In this document: positions 54,546-62,946 of the stretch, one piece after another
How the letters are laid out: each line of letters opens with the position of its first letter
Position numbering within the stretch: the stretch's first letter is position 1
Source: Oceanicella sp. SM1341
GTDB lineage: Bacteria > Pseudomonadota > Alphaproteobacteria > Rhodobacterales > Rhodobacteraceae
Length of the DNA: 64,000 nucleotides
Assembly (NCBI RefSeq): GCF_003448965.1
Contig: NZ_QRGC01000003.1
Coordinates: 186,001-250,000 of the forward strand
Reading direction: 5' to 3'
Position numbers and translations under genes: made by a program
The notes under the pieces: generated by a model
Told to the model about the DNA's origin: nothing
Seen by the model: only the letters and a program-made list of their open reading frames with translations
Database searches by the model: none

Positions 54546-55397
54546 ATGACCCTGCCTGCCGCCCTGCCCCGCCCGCGCCTTGCCGCCGCCCTCGGGCTGG
54601 CGCTGCTCGCCGCCTGCACCCCGGTGCGCCACGCGGCCGATGTCACCTTCGTGGGCGAGGTGCATGACAACCCGGCCCATCACCGCATGCAGGCCGGTGT
54701 CTCGGCCGCGCTCGACCCCAAGGCCATCGTCTTCGAGATGATCCCCCGCGACGCCGAGGAAGACCTCTACGCCCTGCGCGAGGAGGGCGCCTCCCGCGCC
54801 GAGCTCGCCGAGGCGCTCGACTGGCCGAATTCCGGCTGGCCCACGTTCGACTATTACGCCCCGATCATCGAAGCCGCCCCCGACGCGCAGATCTACGGCG
54901 CCGAGGTCACCCGCGAGACCCTGCGCGCCGTGCTGGCCAACCCCGGCTCCGAGGGGCTGATCCTGGGCGAAAGTCCCGCCTCCTGGGGCCTCGACACCCC
55001 CCTGCCGCCCGAGGAACAGGCCCTGCGCGAGGAGGAGCTCCAGCACGCGCATTGCGACGCGCTGCCGCCCGAGGCCCTGGCCCCCATGCTGCGCGCCCAG
55101 CGCCTGCGCGACGCGGCACTGGCGGCCGCCACCGAGCGCGCGCTCGACGAGGCCGGCACCCCGGTGCTGGTGATCGCCGGCAACGGCCACGTGCGGCTCG
55201 ACACCGGCGCGCCGGCCTTCCTGCGCGCCCGGCGCCCCTGGCTCACCATCGATGCCATCGGCCAGACCGAGCGCGAGGGCATGCCCGACGGGTTCGATTC
55301 CACCGAGAGCCTCTCGGAAGACACCCCCTTCACCCGGCTCTTCGTGTCCCGCGCGGTCGAGCGCCCGGACCCCTGCGCCGCGTTTCGCGAGGGCTGA
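54546..55397 (+). CDS. ChaN-family lipoprotein
   Basis: The 283-residue product has a lipoprotein signal (LALLAAC, lipid on Cys near residue 24) and the ChaN/DUF399 pattern: FVGEVHDNPAHHRMQ near the start, FEMIPRDAEEDLYALRE, and IAGNGHVRLDTGAPAFL. ChaN-like proteins bind heme or metal and have been connected with iron uptake. The ATG at 54546 gives a normal signal peptide. It lies between rpoH and coaBC on the same strand, behind the rpoH terminator. Confidence 0.85.
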   Translation: MTLPAALPRPRLAAALGLALLAACTPVRHAADVTFVGEVHDNPAHHRMQAGVSAALDPKAIVFEMIPRDAEEDLYALREEGASRAELAEALDWPNSGWPTFDYYAPIIEAAPDAQIYGAEVTRETLRAVLANPGSEGLILGESPASWGLDTPLPPEEQALREEELQHAHCDALPPEALAPMLRAQRLRDAALAAATERALDEAGTPVLVIAGNGHVRLDTGAPAFLRARRPWLTIDAIGQTEREGMPDGFDSTESLSEDTPFTRLFVSRAVERPDPCAAFREG

Positions 55398-55477
55398 ACC
55401 CTTGAACGGCCCCGGCGGAGTTATTACAGTCTCGCGGCGGTAAAAATCGGCTTTCCCGCATCCGGGTGGAGAATATG

Positions 55478-56674
55478 ATGCTTTCCGGCAAACGTGTCCT
55501 GCTCGTCATCGGCGGCGGCATCGCGGCGTACAAATCGATCGAGCTCATCCGCCTGCTGAAGAAGGCCGGCGCCTCGGTCACCTGCGTGCTCACCGGCGCG
55601 GCGGAGCATTTCGTCACCCCGCTCACCGTCTCGGCCATCGCCGGCACGAAGGTCTACCGCGATATCTTCGACCTCACCGACGAGGCGGAGATGGGCCATA
55701 TCCAGCTCTCCCGCGCGGCCGATCTCGTGGTCGTCGCCCCCGCCACGGCCGACCTGATGGCGAAGATGGCCGGCGGCCATGCCGACGACCTCGCCACCAC
55801 CCTGCTGATGGCGACAGACAAGCGCGTGCTCATCGCGCCCGCCATGAACGTGCGGATGTGGAATCACCCCGCCACGCAGCGCAACCTCGCCACGCTCGCG
55901 GCCGACGGCATCCTCACCGTGGGCCCGGACGACGGCGACATGGCCTGCGGCGAATACGGCCCCGGCCGCATGGCCGAGCCCGCCGCCATCCGCGACGCGG
56001 TCATCGCCGCCCTCACCGCCGGGCCGCTGGCCGGCCGGCACGTGCTGGTCACCTCCGGCCCCACGCATGAGCCGATCGACCCGGTGCGCTACATCGCCAA
56101 CCGCTCCTCCGGCGCGCAGGGCACGGCGCTGGCCCGCGCCCTCGCCGCCCTCGGCGCCACCGTCACCTTCATCACCGGCCCCGCCACCACGAAGCGCCCC
56201 GAGGGCGTGCGCGTGGTGGAGGTGGAGACCGCGCGCCAGATGCTCGACGCCGTCACCGCCGCCCTGCCGGCGGATGCGGCGGTCTTCGCCGCCGCGGTGG
56301 CGGACTGGCGCATGGCCTCCGAGCGGCCCTCCAAGATGAAGAAGACCGCCGACGGCGCCCTGCCGGTGCTGGAATTCGCCGAGAACCCCGACATCCTCGC
56401 CACCGTGAGCAAGCTCACGGACGGGCGCCCGCGCCTCGTGGTGGGCTTTGCCGCCGAGACCGACGATGTCGCGGCCCACGCCACGGCCAAGCGCGCCCGC
56501 AAGGGCTGCGACTGGATCCTGGCCAATGACGTGCGGCCCGAGACCGGCATCATGGGCGGCTCCGAGAACGCCGTCACCCTCATCACCGCCGAGGGCGCCG
56601 AGACCTGGCCGCGCATGGCCAAGGACATGGTGGCCCGACGCCTCGCCCAGCGCATCGCCGAGGAGCTTGCATGA
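55478..56674 (+). CDS. coaBC: Phosphopantothenoylcysteine synthetase/decarboxylase
   Basis: The 398-residue bifunctional enzyme makes 4'-phosphopantetheine for CoA. The N-terminal CoaC flavoprotein has [20 protein letters not shown], the catalytic His in [15 protein letters not shown] and PAMNVRMW; the C-terminal CoaB part has [20 protein letters not shown] and [10 protein letters not shown]. An ATG at 55478 has GGAGA about six bases upstream; ATG 55475 and GTG 55466 are also in frame. The stop overlaps dut by four bases. Confidence 0.96.
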   Translation: MLSGKRVLLVIGGGIAAYKSIELIRLLKKAGASVTCVLTGAAEHFVTPLTVSAIAGTKVYRDIFDLTDEAEMGHIQLSRAADLVVVAPATADLMAKMAGGHADDLATTLLMATDKRVLIAPAMNVRMWNHPATQRNLATLAADGILTVGPDDGDMACGEYGPGRMAEPAAIRDAVIAALTAGPLAGRHVLVTSGPTHEPIDPVRYIANRSSGAQGTALARALAALGATVTFITGPATTKRPEGVRVVEVETARQMLDAVTAALPADAAVFAAAVADWRMASERPSKMKKTADGALPVLEFAENPDILATVSKLTDGRPRLVVGFAAETDDVAAHATAKRARKGCDWILANDVRPETGIMGGSENAVTLITAEGAETWPRMAKDMVARRLAQRIAEELA

Positions 56675-57120
56675 CCGTCCCCGTATCCGTCCGGATCACC
56701 CGCATCGGGGAGCATGACCTGCCCCTGCCCGCCTACGAGACCGCGGGCGCGGCGGGCATGGACCTGCGCGCCTGCCTCGCCGCGCCGATGAGCCTTGCGC
56801 CCGGCGCCCGCGCGGTGGTGCCCACCGGCTTCCGCCTCGCCATCCCGCAGGGCTATGAGCTGCAGGTGCGGCCGCGCTCGGGCCTCGCGCTCAAGCACGG
56901 CATCTCCATGCCCAATTCCCCCGGCACGATCGACAGCGACTATCGCGGCGAGCTCGGCGTGCTGATGATCAACCACGGAACCGAGCCCTTCCCCGTCGCC
57001 CACGGCGACCGCATCGCCCAGGCGGTGCTGGCACCCGTGTCGCGCTGCGCCTGGGTCGAGGTCGACAGCCTCGACGACACCGCCCGCGGCGCCGGCGGCT
57101 TCGGCTCCACCGGACAGTGA
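56671..57120 (+). CDS. dut: dUTP diphosphatase
   Basis: This 149-residue homotrimeric enzyme hydrolyses dUTP to dUMP. The five family motifs are present: [46 protein letters not shown] and the C-terminal [10 protein letters not shown]. The start overlaps the coaBC stop (ATGA). Confidence 0.97.
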   Translation: MTVPVSVRITRIGEHDLPLPAYETAGAAGMDLRACLAAPMSLAPGARAVVPTGFRLAIPQGYELQVRPRSGLALKHGISMPNSPGTIDSDYRGELGVLMINHGTEPFPVAHGDRIAQAVLAPVSRCAWVEVDSLDDTARGAGGFGSTGQ

Positions 57121-57134
57121 GGACAGCTCCCGCC

Positions 57135-57584
57135 ATGCTCCGCCTCTCCCGCAAGACCGCCCTCGCCCTCGAGGCCGTGCTCGACGTCGCCTTCAACGCG
57201 CGCCCGAACCCGGTGCAGTCGCGCGACATCACCGAGCGCCAGGGCATCCCGGCCCGCTACCTCGAGCAGGTGCTGCAGCAGCTGGTGCGCGAGGGCATCC
57301 TGAAGGGGGTGCGCGGGCCGAAGGGCGGGTATACGCTGGCCCGCGAACGCCGCCGGGTGAGCCTGGGCGAGATCGTCCGCGTCGTCAGCCGGATGGAGGC
57401 CGAGGACGACGACACCACCTCCTCCGCCGAGCTGGGCGAGAAGGTGATCGGCCCGATCTGGCGCGAGGCGCAGGAAACCCTGCTGGAGAAGCTCGACGCG
57501 GTGACCATGGAGGACCTGTGCCTGGAGGCGCAGCGCCAGGGCATCCGCCGGGCCGGCGACACCACGACCGATTTCACGATCTGA
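57135..57584 (+). CDS. Rrf2-family transcriptional regulator
   Basis: The 149-residue protein has the Rrf2 winged helix: [40 protein letters not shown] and [14 protein letters not shown]. Unlike IscR or NsrR it lacks the three Cys ligands of an iron-sulfur cluster, having only one Cys near the end. That and the cysK gene 18 bp downstream suggest a CymR-like control of cysteine synthesis. An alternate GTG start at 57117 overlaps the dut stop; ATG 57135 fits the family better. Confidence 0.88.
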   Translation: MLRLSRKTALALEAVLDVAFNARPNPVQSRDITERQGIPARYLEQVLQQLVREGILKGVRGPKGGYTLARERRRVSLGEIVRVVSRMEAEDDDTTSSAELGEKVIGPIWREAQETLLEKLDAVTMEDLCLEAQRQGIRRAGDTTTDFTI

Positions 57585-57601
57585 ACGATCAGGAGGACAT
57601 C

Positions 57602-58549
57602 ATGATCACCTCGCAGCCGCGCGGCCGGATCTACGACAGCATCACCGAGACCATCGGCGGCACGCCGCTGGTGCGCCTCAAGCGCATCGGGGCCGAGACC
57701 GGCGCCGATATCCTGGTGAAGCTGGAATTCTTCAACCCGATCAGCTCCGTGAAGGACCGTATCGGCGTCTCGATGATCGCGGCGCTGGAGCGCGACGGCC
57801 ACCTGAAGCCGGGCGGCACCATCATCGAGCCCACCTCGGGCAACACCGGGATCGCGCTCGCCTTCGTGGCGGCGGCGCGCGGCTACCGCCTCATCCTGTG
57901 CATGCCCGAGAGCATGTCGGTGGAGCGGCGCAAGATGCTCGCCCTGCTCGGCGCCGAGCTCGAGCTCACCGAGGCGGCCAAGGGCATGAAGGGCGCCATC
58001 GCCCGGGCCGAGGAGCTCGCCGCCGAGATCCCCGGCGCGATCATCCCCCAGCAGTTCGAGAACCCGGCCAACCCCGCGATCCACGAGGCAACCACCGCCG
58101 AGGAGATCTGGGCCGACACCGAGGGCCGGGTCGACGCCTTCATCTCCGGCGTCGGCACCGGCGGCACCATCACCGGCGTGGGCCGCGTGCTGAAGGCGCG
58201 CAACCCGGGCGTGAAGGTGATCGCGGTGGAGCCCGAGGACAGCCCGGTGCTCTCCGGCGGCCAGCCCGGGCCCCACAAGATCCAGGGCATCGGCGCGGGC
58301 TTCGTGCCCGGCATCCTCGACCGCGCGCTGATCGACGAGGTGCTCACCATCGGCAACGAGACCGCCTTCGAGACCGCCCGCAAGCTCGCCGCGCAGGAGG
58401 GCATCCCGGTGGGCATCTCCTCCGGCGCCGCGGTGGCCGCGGCCCTCGAGGTGGCCTCGCGCCCCGAGATGAAGGGCAAGCGCATCGTGGTCATCCTGCC
58501 CAGCTTCGCCGAGCGCTACCTCTCCACGGCGCTGTTCGACGGGCTGTGA
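57602..58549 (+). CDS. cysK: Cysteine synthase A
   Basis: The 315-residue pyridoxal-phosphate enzyme forms cysteine from O-acetylserine and sulfide. The PLP-binding Lys is in [15 protein letters not shown] (about residue 47), the substrate loop is [14 protein letters not shown], and the phosphate is held by [12 protein letters not shown]; the C-terminus has [18 protein letters not shown] precedes the ATG. Its preceding gene encodes an Rrf2-type regulator. Confidence 0.97.
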   Translation: MITSQPRGRIYDSITETIGGTPLVRLKRIGAETGADILVKLEFFNPISSVKDRIGVSMIAALERDGHLKPGGTIIEPTSGNTGIALAFVAAARGYRLILCMPESMSVERRKMLALLGAELELTEAAKGMKGAIARAEELAAEIPGAIIPQQFENPANPAIHEATTAEEIWADTEGRVDAFISGVGTGGTITGVGRVLKARNPGVKVIAVEPEDSPVLSGGQPGPHKIQGIGAGFVPGILDRALIDEVLTIGNETAFETARKLAAQEGIPVGISSGAAVAAALEVASRPEMKGKRIVVILPSFAERYLSTALFDGL

Positions 58550-58578
58550 GCCTGAGGGGCCGGTCCGGTGCATCCTGC

Positions 58579-58599
58579 CCGGGAGCCCGCGGCTCCCGG
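58579..58599 (+). terminator. Hairpin after cysK
   Basis: CCGGGAGCC and GGCTCCCGG make a 9-bp stem with a 3-nt loop, 30 bases after the cysK stop and 48 bases before moeB. No T-run follows. Confidence 0.45.
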
Positions 58600-58646
58600 C
58601 AAGGTGCCCGTCCGGGCCGGCCGCCCCCTGCCCTGCGGAGACCGCG

Positions 58647-59414
58647 ATGAGCTTTTCGCCCGAGGAACTTGAGCGCTACGCCCGCCACATCGTGCTGCGC
58701 GAGGTGGGGGGGCCGGGCCAGGCCCGGCTGAAGGCGGCGCGGGTGCTGGTGCTGGGCGCGGGCGGGCTGGGCTCGCCGGCGCTGCTCTACCTCGCGGCCG
58801 CCGGCGTCGGGCACATCACGCTGGTCGACGACGACACGGTCTCGCTCTCCAACCTCCAGCGCCAGGTGCTGCACGACACCGCCCATGTCGGCGCGCGCAA
58901 GATCGACAGCGCGGCGGCGCGGCTGGCGGAGGTGAACCCGCATGTCGGCTTCACCGGCCACGCCCTGCGCCTCACGCCCGAAAACGCCGCCGGCCTCATC
59001 CGCGGCCATGACCTCGTGCTCGACGGCTCCGACAGTTTCGCCACCCGCTACGCGGTGAACGCCGCCTGCGTGGCCGAGGCGGTGCCGCTCGTCGCCGCGG
59101 CGATGACGCAATGGGAGGGGCAGATCTCGCTCTTCGCGCCGCACCTGGGCGCGCCCTGCTACCGCTGCACCTTCCCCGAGGCCCCGGCCCCCGGCCTCGC
59201 CCCCTCCTGCGCCGAGGCCGGCATCATGGGCGCGCTCGCGGGCACCATGGGCGCGATGATGGCCGGCGAGGCGATCAAGCACCTCACCGGCGCGGGCGAG
59301 ACCCTGCTCGGCCGCCTGCTGCTGTGGGACTCGCTCTTCGCCGAGGCGCGCGTGCTCACCATCCGCCCCGACCCCGCCTGCCCCGAGTGCCACGGCCACG
59401 GGGCGGCCGGCTGA
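58647..59414 (+). CDS. moeB: Molybdopterin-synthase adenylyltransferase (MoeB/ThiF family)
   Basis: This 255-residue E1-like enzyme adenylates the C-terminus of a MoaD- or ThiS-like sulfur carrier. It starts ELERYARHIVLREVGGPGQA, has the nucleotide-binding VLVLGAGGLGSPALLYLAAA, the Arg-bearing DDDTVSLSNLQRQVLH, DGSDSFATRYAVN, and two CxxC zinc motifs (CYRC and CPEC). No rhodanese domain follows. MoeB is favoured; ThiF cannot be excluded without a partner gene. Confidence 0.93.
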   Translation: MSFSPEELERYARHIVLREVGGPGQARLKAARVLVLGAGGLGSPALLYLAAAGVGHITLVDDDTVSLSNLQRQVLHDTAHVGARKIDSAAARLAEVNPHVGFTGHALRLTPENAAGLIRGHDLVLDGSDSFATRYAVNAACVAEAVPLVAAAMTQWEGQISLFAPHLGAPCYRCTFPEAPAPGLAPSCAEAGIMGALAGTMGAMMAGEAIKHLTGAGETLLGRLLLWDSLFAEARVLTIRPDPACPECHGHGAAG

Positions 59415-59837
59415 AGCCGGAAGCGCACCGGGCCCGGCGACGAGGTACCCCGGGCCAGAGGCGACGCCTGCCTCCCGCCGAACGCCTTCGGAAAGGGGGG
59501 GCCGTCTCCCTGACCCGGAGCCCGGCTCCCTCGACGGCAGGCGCACAGGCACCAGCCCCTCGCGCCCGACCGACCGGCTCCCGGAGCGACACGGAAGCAT
59601 CCGGATCAGGCGCGGCCGTCCTCCCTCGTGGCATCAGGCCCGGGCCGTCGAAATCGCACGCGCCCCGTCCCGCGGAGGGAGCGCCCCGCGGCGCGGGTCC
59701 ATCGGCGCCCGGCCGGCTCCGTGTCGATGCCGGACAGCGCAGGGCGAGGCAGCGCCGGCCCGATGGCCCACCCTGTTCAGGCGCCGGCATGGCCGCAGGG
59801 GTCTCGCGGTGCTCCAGGGAAGCCCTCACGGGCGTTG

Positions 59838-59877
59838 GCCTCCGCCTCGGGGGCATCGAGCCCCCTTCGGCGAAGCG
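59838..59877. repeat. Dispersed hairpin element, copy B
   Basis: GGGGGC-ATCGA-GCCCCC (59849-59865) with left flank GCCTCCGCCTCG and right flank TTCGGCGAAGCG. The stem and loop are identical to copy A at 50908. Confidence 0.55.
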
Positions 59878-59951
59878 CCGGACTGCGTCCGGCCGGCACG
59901 TCGCCCGGCAGGGGCGGTGCGGAGAGGGGGACGTGCAGGGCGGAGGCCCGC

Positions 59952-60007
59952 AGGGGCCTTCGCCACGGCCGCCGAGCTGCGGGGGCGAAAGCCCCCTCGG
60001 CGAGGCG
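59952..60007. repeat. Dispersed hairpin element, copy C
   Basis: GGGGGC-GAAA-GCCCCC (59981-59996) has a GNRA-type loop in place of ATCGA; the flanks AGGGGCCTTCGCC and TCGGCGAGGCGG resemble copies A and B. Confidence 0.45.
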
Positions 60008-60029
60008 GGCGTTCCCCCCTCGCGGCGGG

Positions 60030-61016
60030 TCAGAGCATGGAGGGGAGCACCTGGTCGGGCGGGCGGTGGCCGTCGACGAAGGTCTTGATGTTGATGATCA
60101 CCTTCTCGCCCATCTCCACCCGGCCCTCGATGGTGGCCGAGCCCATGTGCGGCAGCAGCATCACGTTGGGCAGGCCGAGCAGGCGCGGGTTCACCGCCGG
60201 CTCGCGCTCGAACACGTCGAGCCCGGCGCCGGCCAGCTCGCCCGCGCGCAGCATCCGGGTGAGGGCGTTCTCGTCGATCACCTCGCCGCGCGAGGTGTTC
60301 ACCACCACCGCCGTGGGCTTCATCAGCTTCAGCCGCCGCGCGTTGAGCAGGTGGAAGGTGCCCGGCGTGTGCGGGCAGTTCACCGACAGGATGTCGATGC
60401 GCGCCAGCATCTGGTCGAGGCTCTCCCACCAGGTGGCGCCGAGGGCGTCCTCGGTCTCGGGGCGCACCCGGCGGCGGTTGTGGTAGTGGATCTCGAGGCC
60501 GAAGCCCTTCGCCCGGCGCGCCACCGCGGTGCCGATCCGCCCCATGCCGAGGATGCCGAGCTTCTTGCCCCCCACCCGGTTGCCCATCAGCGCCATGGGC
60601 GACCAGCCCGGCCAGTCGCCCTCCTGCATCTGGGCCATGCCCTCCTTCACCCGCCGCGGCACAGCGAGGATGAGCGCCATGGTCATGTCTGCGGTGTCCT
60701 CGGTGAGCACGCCGGGGGTGTTGGTGACCAGGATGTTGCGCGCCAGCGCGGTCGCCACGTCCACGTGGTCGAAGCCCGAGCCGTAGGAGGCGATCAGCCG
60801 CAGGTCCGGCCCGGCCTGGGCCAGCAGGCCCTTGTCGATCCGGTCGGTCACCGTTGGCACCAGGATGTCGGCCCGCCCCAGCGCGTCGGCCATGCGCTCG
60901 CGGGAGAACGGCTCGTCCGTCTCGTTGATCTCCACGTCGAACAGCTCGCGCATGCGCGCCTCGACCGGCTCCGGCAGGCGGCGGGTGACAATGACCTTCG
61001 GGCTGTGCGCGGGCAT
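60030..61016 (-). CDS. D-2-hydroxyacid dehydrogenase (glyoxylate reductase-like)
   Basis: The 328-residue NAD(P)-dependent enzyme has the family's Rossmann domain (KLGILGMGRIGTAVARRAKG), ASYGSGFDHVDVATA, the catalytic Arg in VNTSRGEVIDENALT, Glu in FEREPAV and the catalytic His in LLPHMGSATIE. It is nearest to glyoxylate/hydroxypyruvate reductases, which fits the glyoxylate made by the ethylmalonyl-CoA pathway, though the true substrate is not proven. The ATG at 61016 has GAGGAAG upstream. Confidence 0.9.
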   Translation of the reverse strand: MPAHSPKVIVTRRLPEPVEARMRELFDVEINETDEPFSRERMADALGRADILVPTVTDRIDKGLLAQAGPDLRLIASYGSGFDHVDVATALARNILVTNTPGVLTEDTADMTMALILAVPRRVKEGMAQMQEGDWPGWSPMALMGNRVGGKKLGILGMGRIGTAVARRAKGFGLEIHYHNRRRVRPETEDALGATWWESLDQMLARIDILSVNCPHTPGTFHLLNARRLKLMKPTAVVVNTSRGEVIDENALTRMLRAGELAGAGLDVFEREPAVNPRLLGLPNVMLLPHMGSATIEGRVEMGEKVIINIKTFVDGHRPPDQVLPSML

Positions 61017-61158
61017 AGGGGCTTCCTCGGGCAATCTCGTCCGTGGGCCGGACATGTCTCTGGTTCAAAACGGGGATGCACCCCGCATGCATTAGTGCTA
61101 GTCTGCCCGCAGCGGCAGATAAACCCGAAAAATGCCGCAGCGGAACGGGCAGGCACAG

Positions 61159-61668
61159 ATGATCTCCAGCATGCGCATCCTTGCAGCGGTGCTCCTCATC
61201 TGCGTGGCAGGCGCCACGCCGGCCGATACCGTGCCCACGACCATCGGCCCCGTCACCCACATGCCGCTGCCCCGCTTCGTGAGCCTCAAGACCGAGGCGA
61301 ACGCCCGCCGCGGCCCCGGGCTCGACCACCGGGTGGACTGGATCTTCAAGCGCCGGCACATGCCGCTGCAGGTGGTCGCGGAATTCGACAACTGGCGCAA
61401 GGTGGTGGACGCCGACGGCACCGGCGGCTGGGTGCACTACACCCTGCTGCGCGGTGCGCGCACGGTGGTGGTCCGCGCGCCGGAGACGATGATGCACGAG
61501 CTTGCCTCCGACAACAGCCTGCCGGTGGCCGTGGCCCGCCAGGGCGTGATCGGCGACCTCGAGGCCTGCAAGGCGCTCTGGTGCCAGATCGAGGCCGACG
61601 GCTACGAGGGCTGGGTGCGCAAGGCCGATATCTGGGGTGTCGAGGATACCGAGATCAGCCCGGACTGA
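61159..61668 (+). CDS. Secreted SH3-like protein
   Basis: This protein of about 169 residues has a Sec signal peptide (MRILAAVLLICVAGATPAD) and two bacterial SH3-like (DUF1058) repeats. The first contains RFVSLKTEANARRGPGLDH and DNWRKVVDADGTGGWVHYTL; the second ends WCQIEADGYEGWVRKADIWG. Such proteins often bind cell-wall or membrane partners. The start could be 61132, 61159 or 61171; none has a strong ribosome-binding site. Confidence 0.82.
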   Translation: MISSMRILAAVLLICVAGATPADTVPTTIGPVTHMPLPRFVSLKTEANARRGPGLDHRVDWIFKRRHMPLQVVAEFDNWRKVVDADGTGGWVHYTLLRGARTVVVRAPETMMHELASDNSLPVAVARQGVIGDLEACKALWCQIEADGYEGWVRKADIWGVEDTEISPD

Positions 61669-61785
61669 GCCCCCGGGGCCCCGAACGCGGCCCCGTACGC
61701 GTCAATGCGGCGCAGCCGGCCCGCCGCCGCAACCGCACCGCAAGGGGGCGGCGGAGCATCGAAACCGGGGAGGGGGGAGCGGCGC

Positions 61786-62256
61786 TCAGCCCTTGGTGCG
61801 GCGCAGGCGGATGACCACGTCGACCTTGGCGATCTCCGTGCCCTCCGGCGCATCGGGCAGCGAGGCGAAGCGCACCGCCTCGGCGGGCGCGTCGGTCAGG
61901 CTGTCCCGGTCTTCCCAGAAGTAATGCGGGTGATCGTCGACACGCGTGTCGAAGTAGGACCGCGCCCCGTGCACCATGATCTCGGTGAGCAGGCCCGCGT
62001 CCGTGAAGGCCTTGAGGGTGTTGTACACCGTGGCGAGCGACACCGGCTCGGGGCTGCATTGCGCGGCCTCGTGCAGGCTTTCGGCCGTGACATGGCGATG
62101 ATTCCCGTCGCCCACCAGAAGGCTCGCAAGCATCTTGCGCTGGCGCGTCGGCCGCAGGCGGCCACGCGCGAGCCACGCGTCGACGCGCGCCTTCGCTTCA
62201 CGCCCTGCTGCGCTGCTCCCGGATTTCACGGCTTGGTCTTGTCCCTTGCTAGTCAT
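61786..62256 (-). CDS. irr: Iron response regulator Irr (Fur family)
   Basis: The 156-residue protein is a Fur-family regulator. It has the winged helix (RLRPTRQRKMLASLLVGDG, PVSLATVYNTLKAFTDAGLL) and the metal/heme region DDHPHYFWED with the HxHxF-like motif typical of Irr. Irr represses or activates iron genes in alphaproteobacteria in response to heme status. It is divergent from fabA across 136 bp, a gene order seen in related genomes. The C-terminus ends without the second Cys-rich zinc site of Fur. Confidence 0.92.
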   Translation of the reverse strand: MTSKGQDQAVKSGSSAAGREAKARVDAWLARGRLRPTRQRKMLASLLVGDGNHRHVTAESLHEAAQCSPEPVSLATVYNTLKAFTDAGLLTEIMVHGARSYFDTRVDDHPHYFWEDRDSLTDAPAEAVRFASLPDAPEGTEIAKVDVVIRLRRTKG

Positions 62257-62392
62257 CGGGTATGCACTCTAACCCGTTCGCGTGGCGGAAATCGAGTCCC
62301 TTTTGGGCGCACCCATCGCGCTTGCACCTGTTGCGGGCACGGTGATAGGGAAACGTGAGCAACAAATGCCGCCCTGCGACGAAGGAGAAGGT

Positions 62393-62914
62393 ATGTCACG
62401 GCCGAGCAGCTATGACTATGAAGAGCTGATGCGCTGCGCGCGCGGAGAGCTCTTCGGTCCGGGGAACGCGCAGCTCCCCGCGCCCCCCATGCTCATGATG
62501 GACCGCGTCACCAGCATCACCGAGGCAGGCGGACCCTTCGAGAAGGGCCAGGTCGTGGGCGAGCTCGAGGTCAAGCCCGACCTGTGGTTCTTCAAGTGCC
62601 ACTTCCTCGGCGACCCGGTGATGCCCGGCTGCCTCGGGCTCGACGCCCTGTGGCAGATGACCGGCTTCTTCCTCGGCTGGCTGGGCATGCCCGGCCGCGG
62701 CCGCGCCCTCGGCGTGGGCGAGGTGAAGTTCTCCGGCATGGTGACGCCGGACGTGAAGCTCATCCGCTACACGGTGAACATGAAGCGCATCATCGACCGC
62801 AAACTCAAGCTCGGCATCGCCGACGGGTTGATGGAAGCAGACGGCCAGACCATCTACACCACGACCGACATGCGTGTCGGTCTGTTCAAGGATGGTGAGG
62901 CAAGCCCGGCCTGA
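62393..62914 (+). CDS. fabA: 3-Hydroxydecanoyl-ACP dehydratase/isomerase
   Basis: This 173-residue hot-dog enzyme dehydrates 3-hydroxydecanoyl-ACP and isomerises the double bond, the entry to unsaturated fatty acids. The active-site His is in [16 protein letters not shown] and the Asp in [20 protein letters not shown] precedes the ATG at 62393. It is followed by fabB after 32 bp, the usual pair. Confidence 0.97.
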   Translation: MSRPSSYDYEELMRCARGELFGPGNAQLPAPPMLMMDRVTSITEAGGPFEKGQVVGELEVKPDLWFFKCHFLGDPVMPGCLGLDALWQMTGFFLGWLGMPGRGRALGVGEVKFSGMVTPDVKLIRYTVNMKRIIDRKLKLGIADGLMEADGQTIYTTTDMRVGLFKDGEASPA

Positions 62915-62946
62915 AGAAGAGCCCGGCACGAAGGAAGGATATGCTC

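Larger units (their letters stand above)
59415..60029. other. 615-bp region without a gene, with two dispersed hairpin copies
   Basis: This is the longest non-coding stretch in the window. No coding sequence is supported. It holds copies B and C of the hairpin element also seen at 50.9 kb; reading frames on both strands lack starts and motifs. A decayed gene is possible but nothing recognisable is left. Confidence 0.5.

Noticed and set aside
59415-60029. A gene in the long spacer after moeB
   Set aside because: Open frames on both strands exist but are Arg/Gly/Pro-rich, lack ribosome-binding sites and show no motif.
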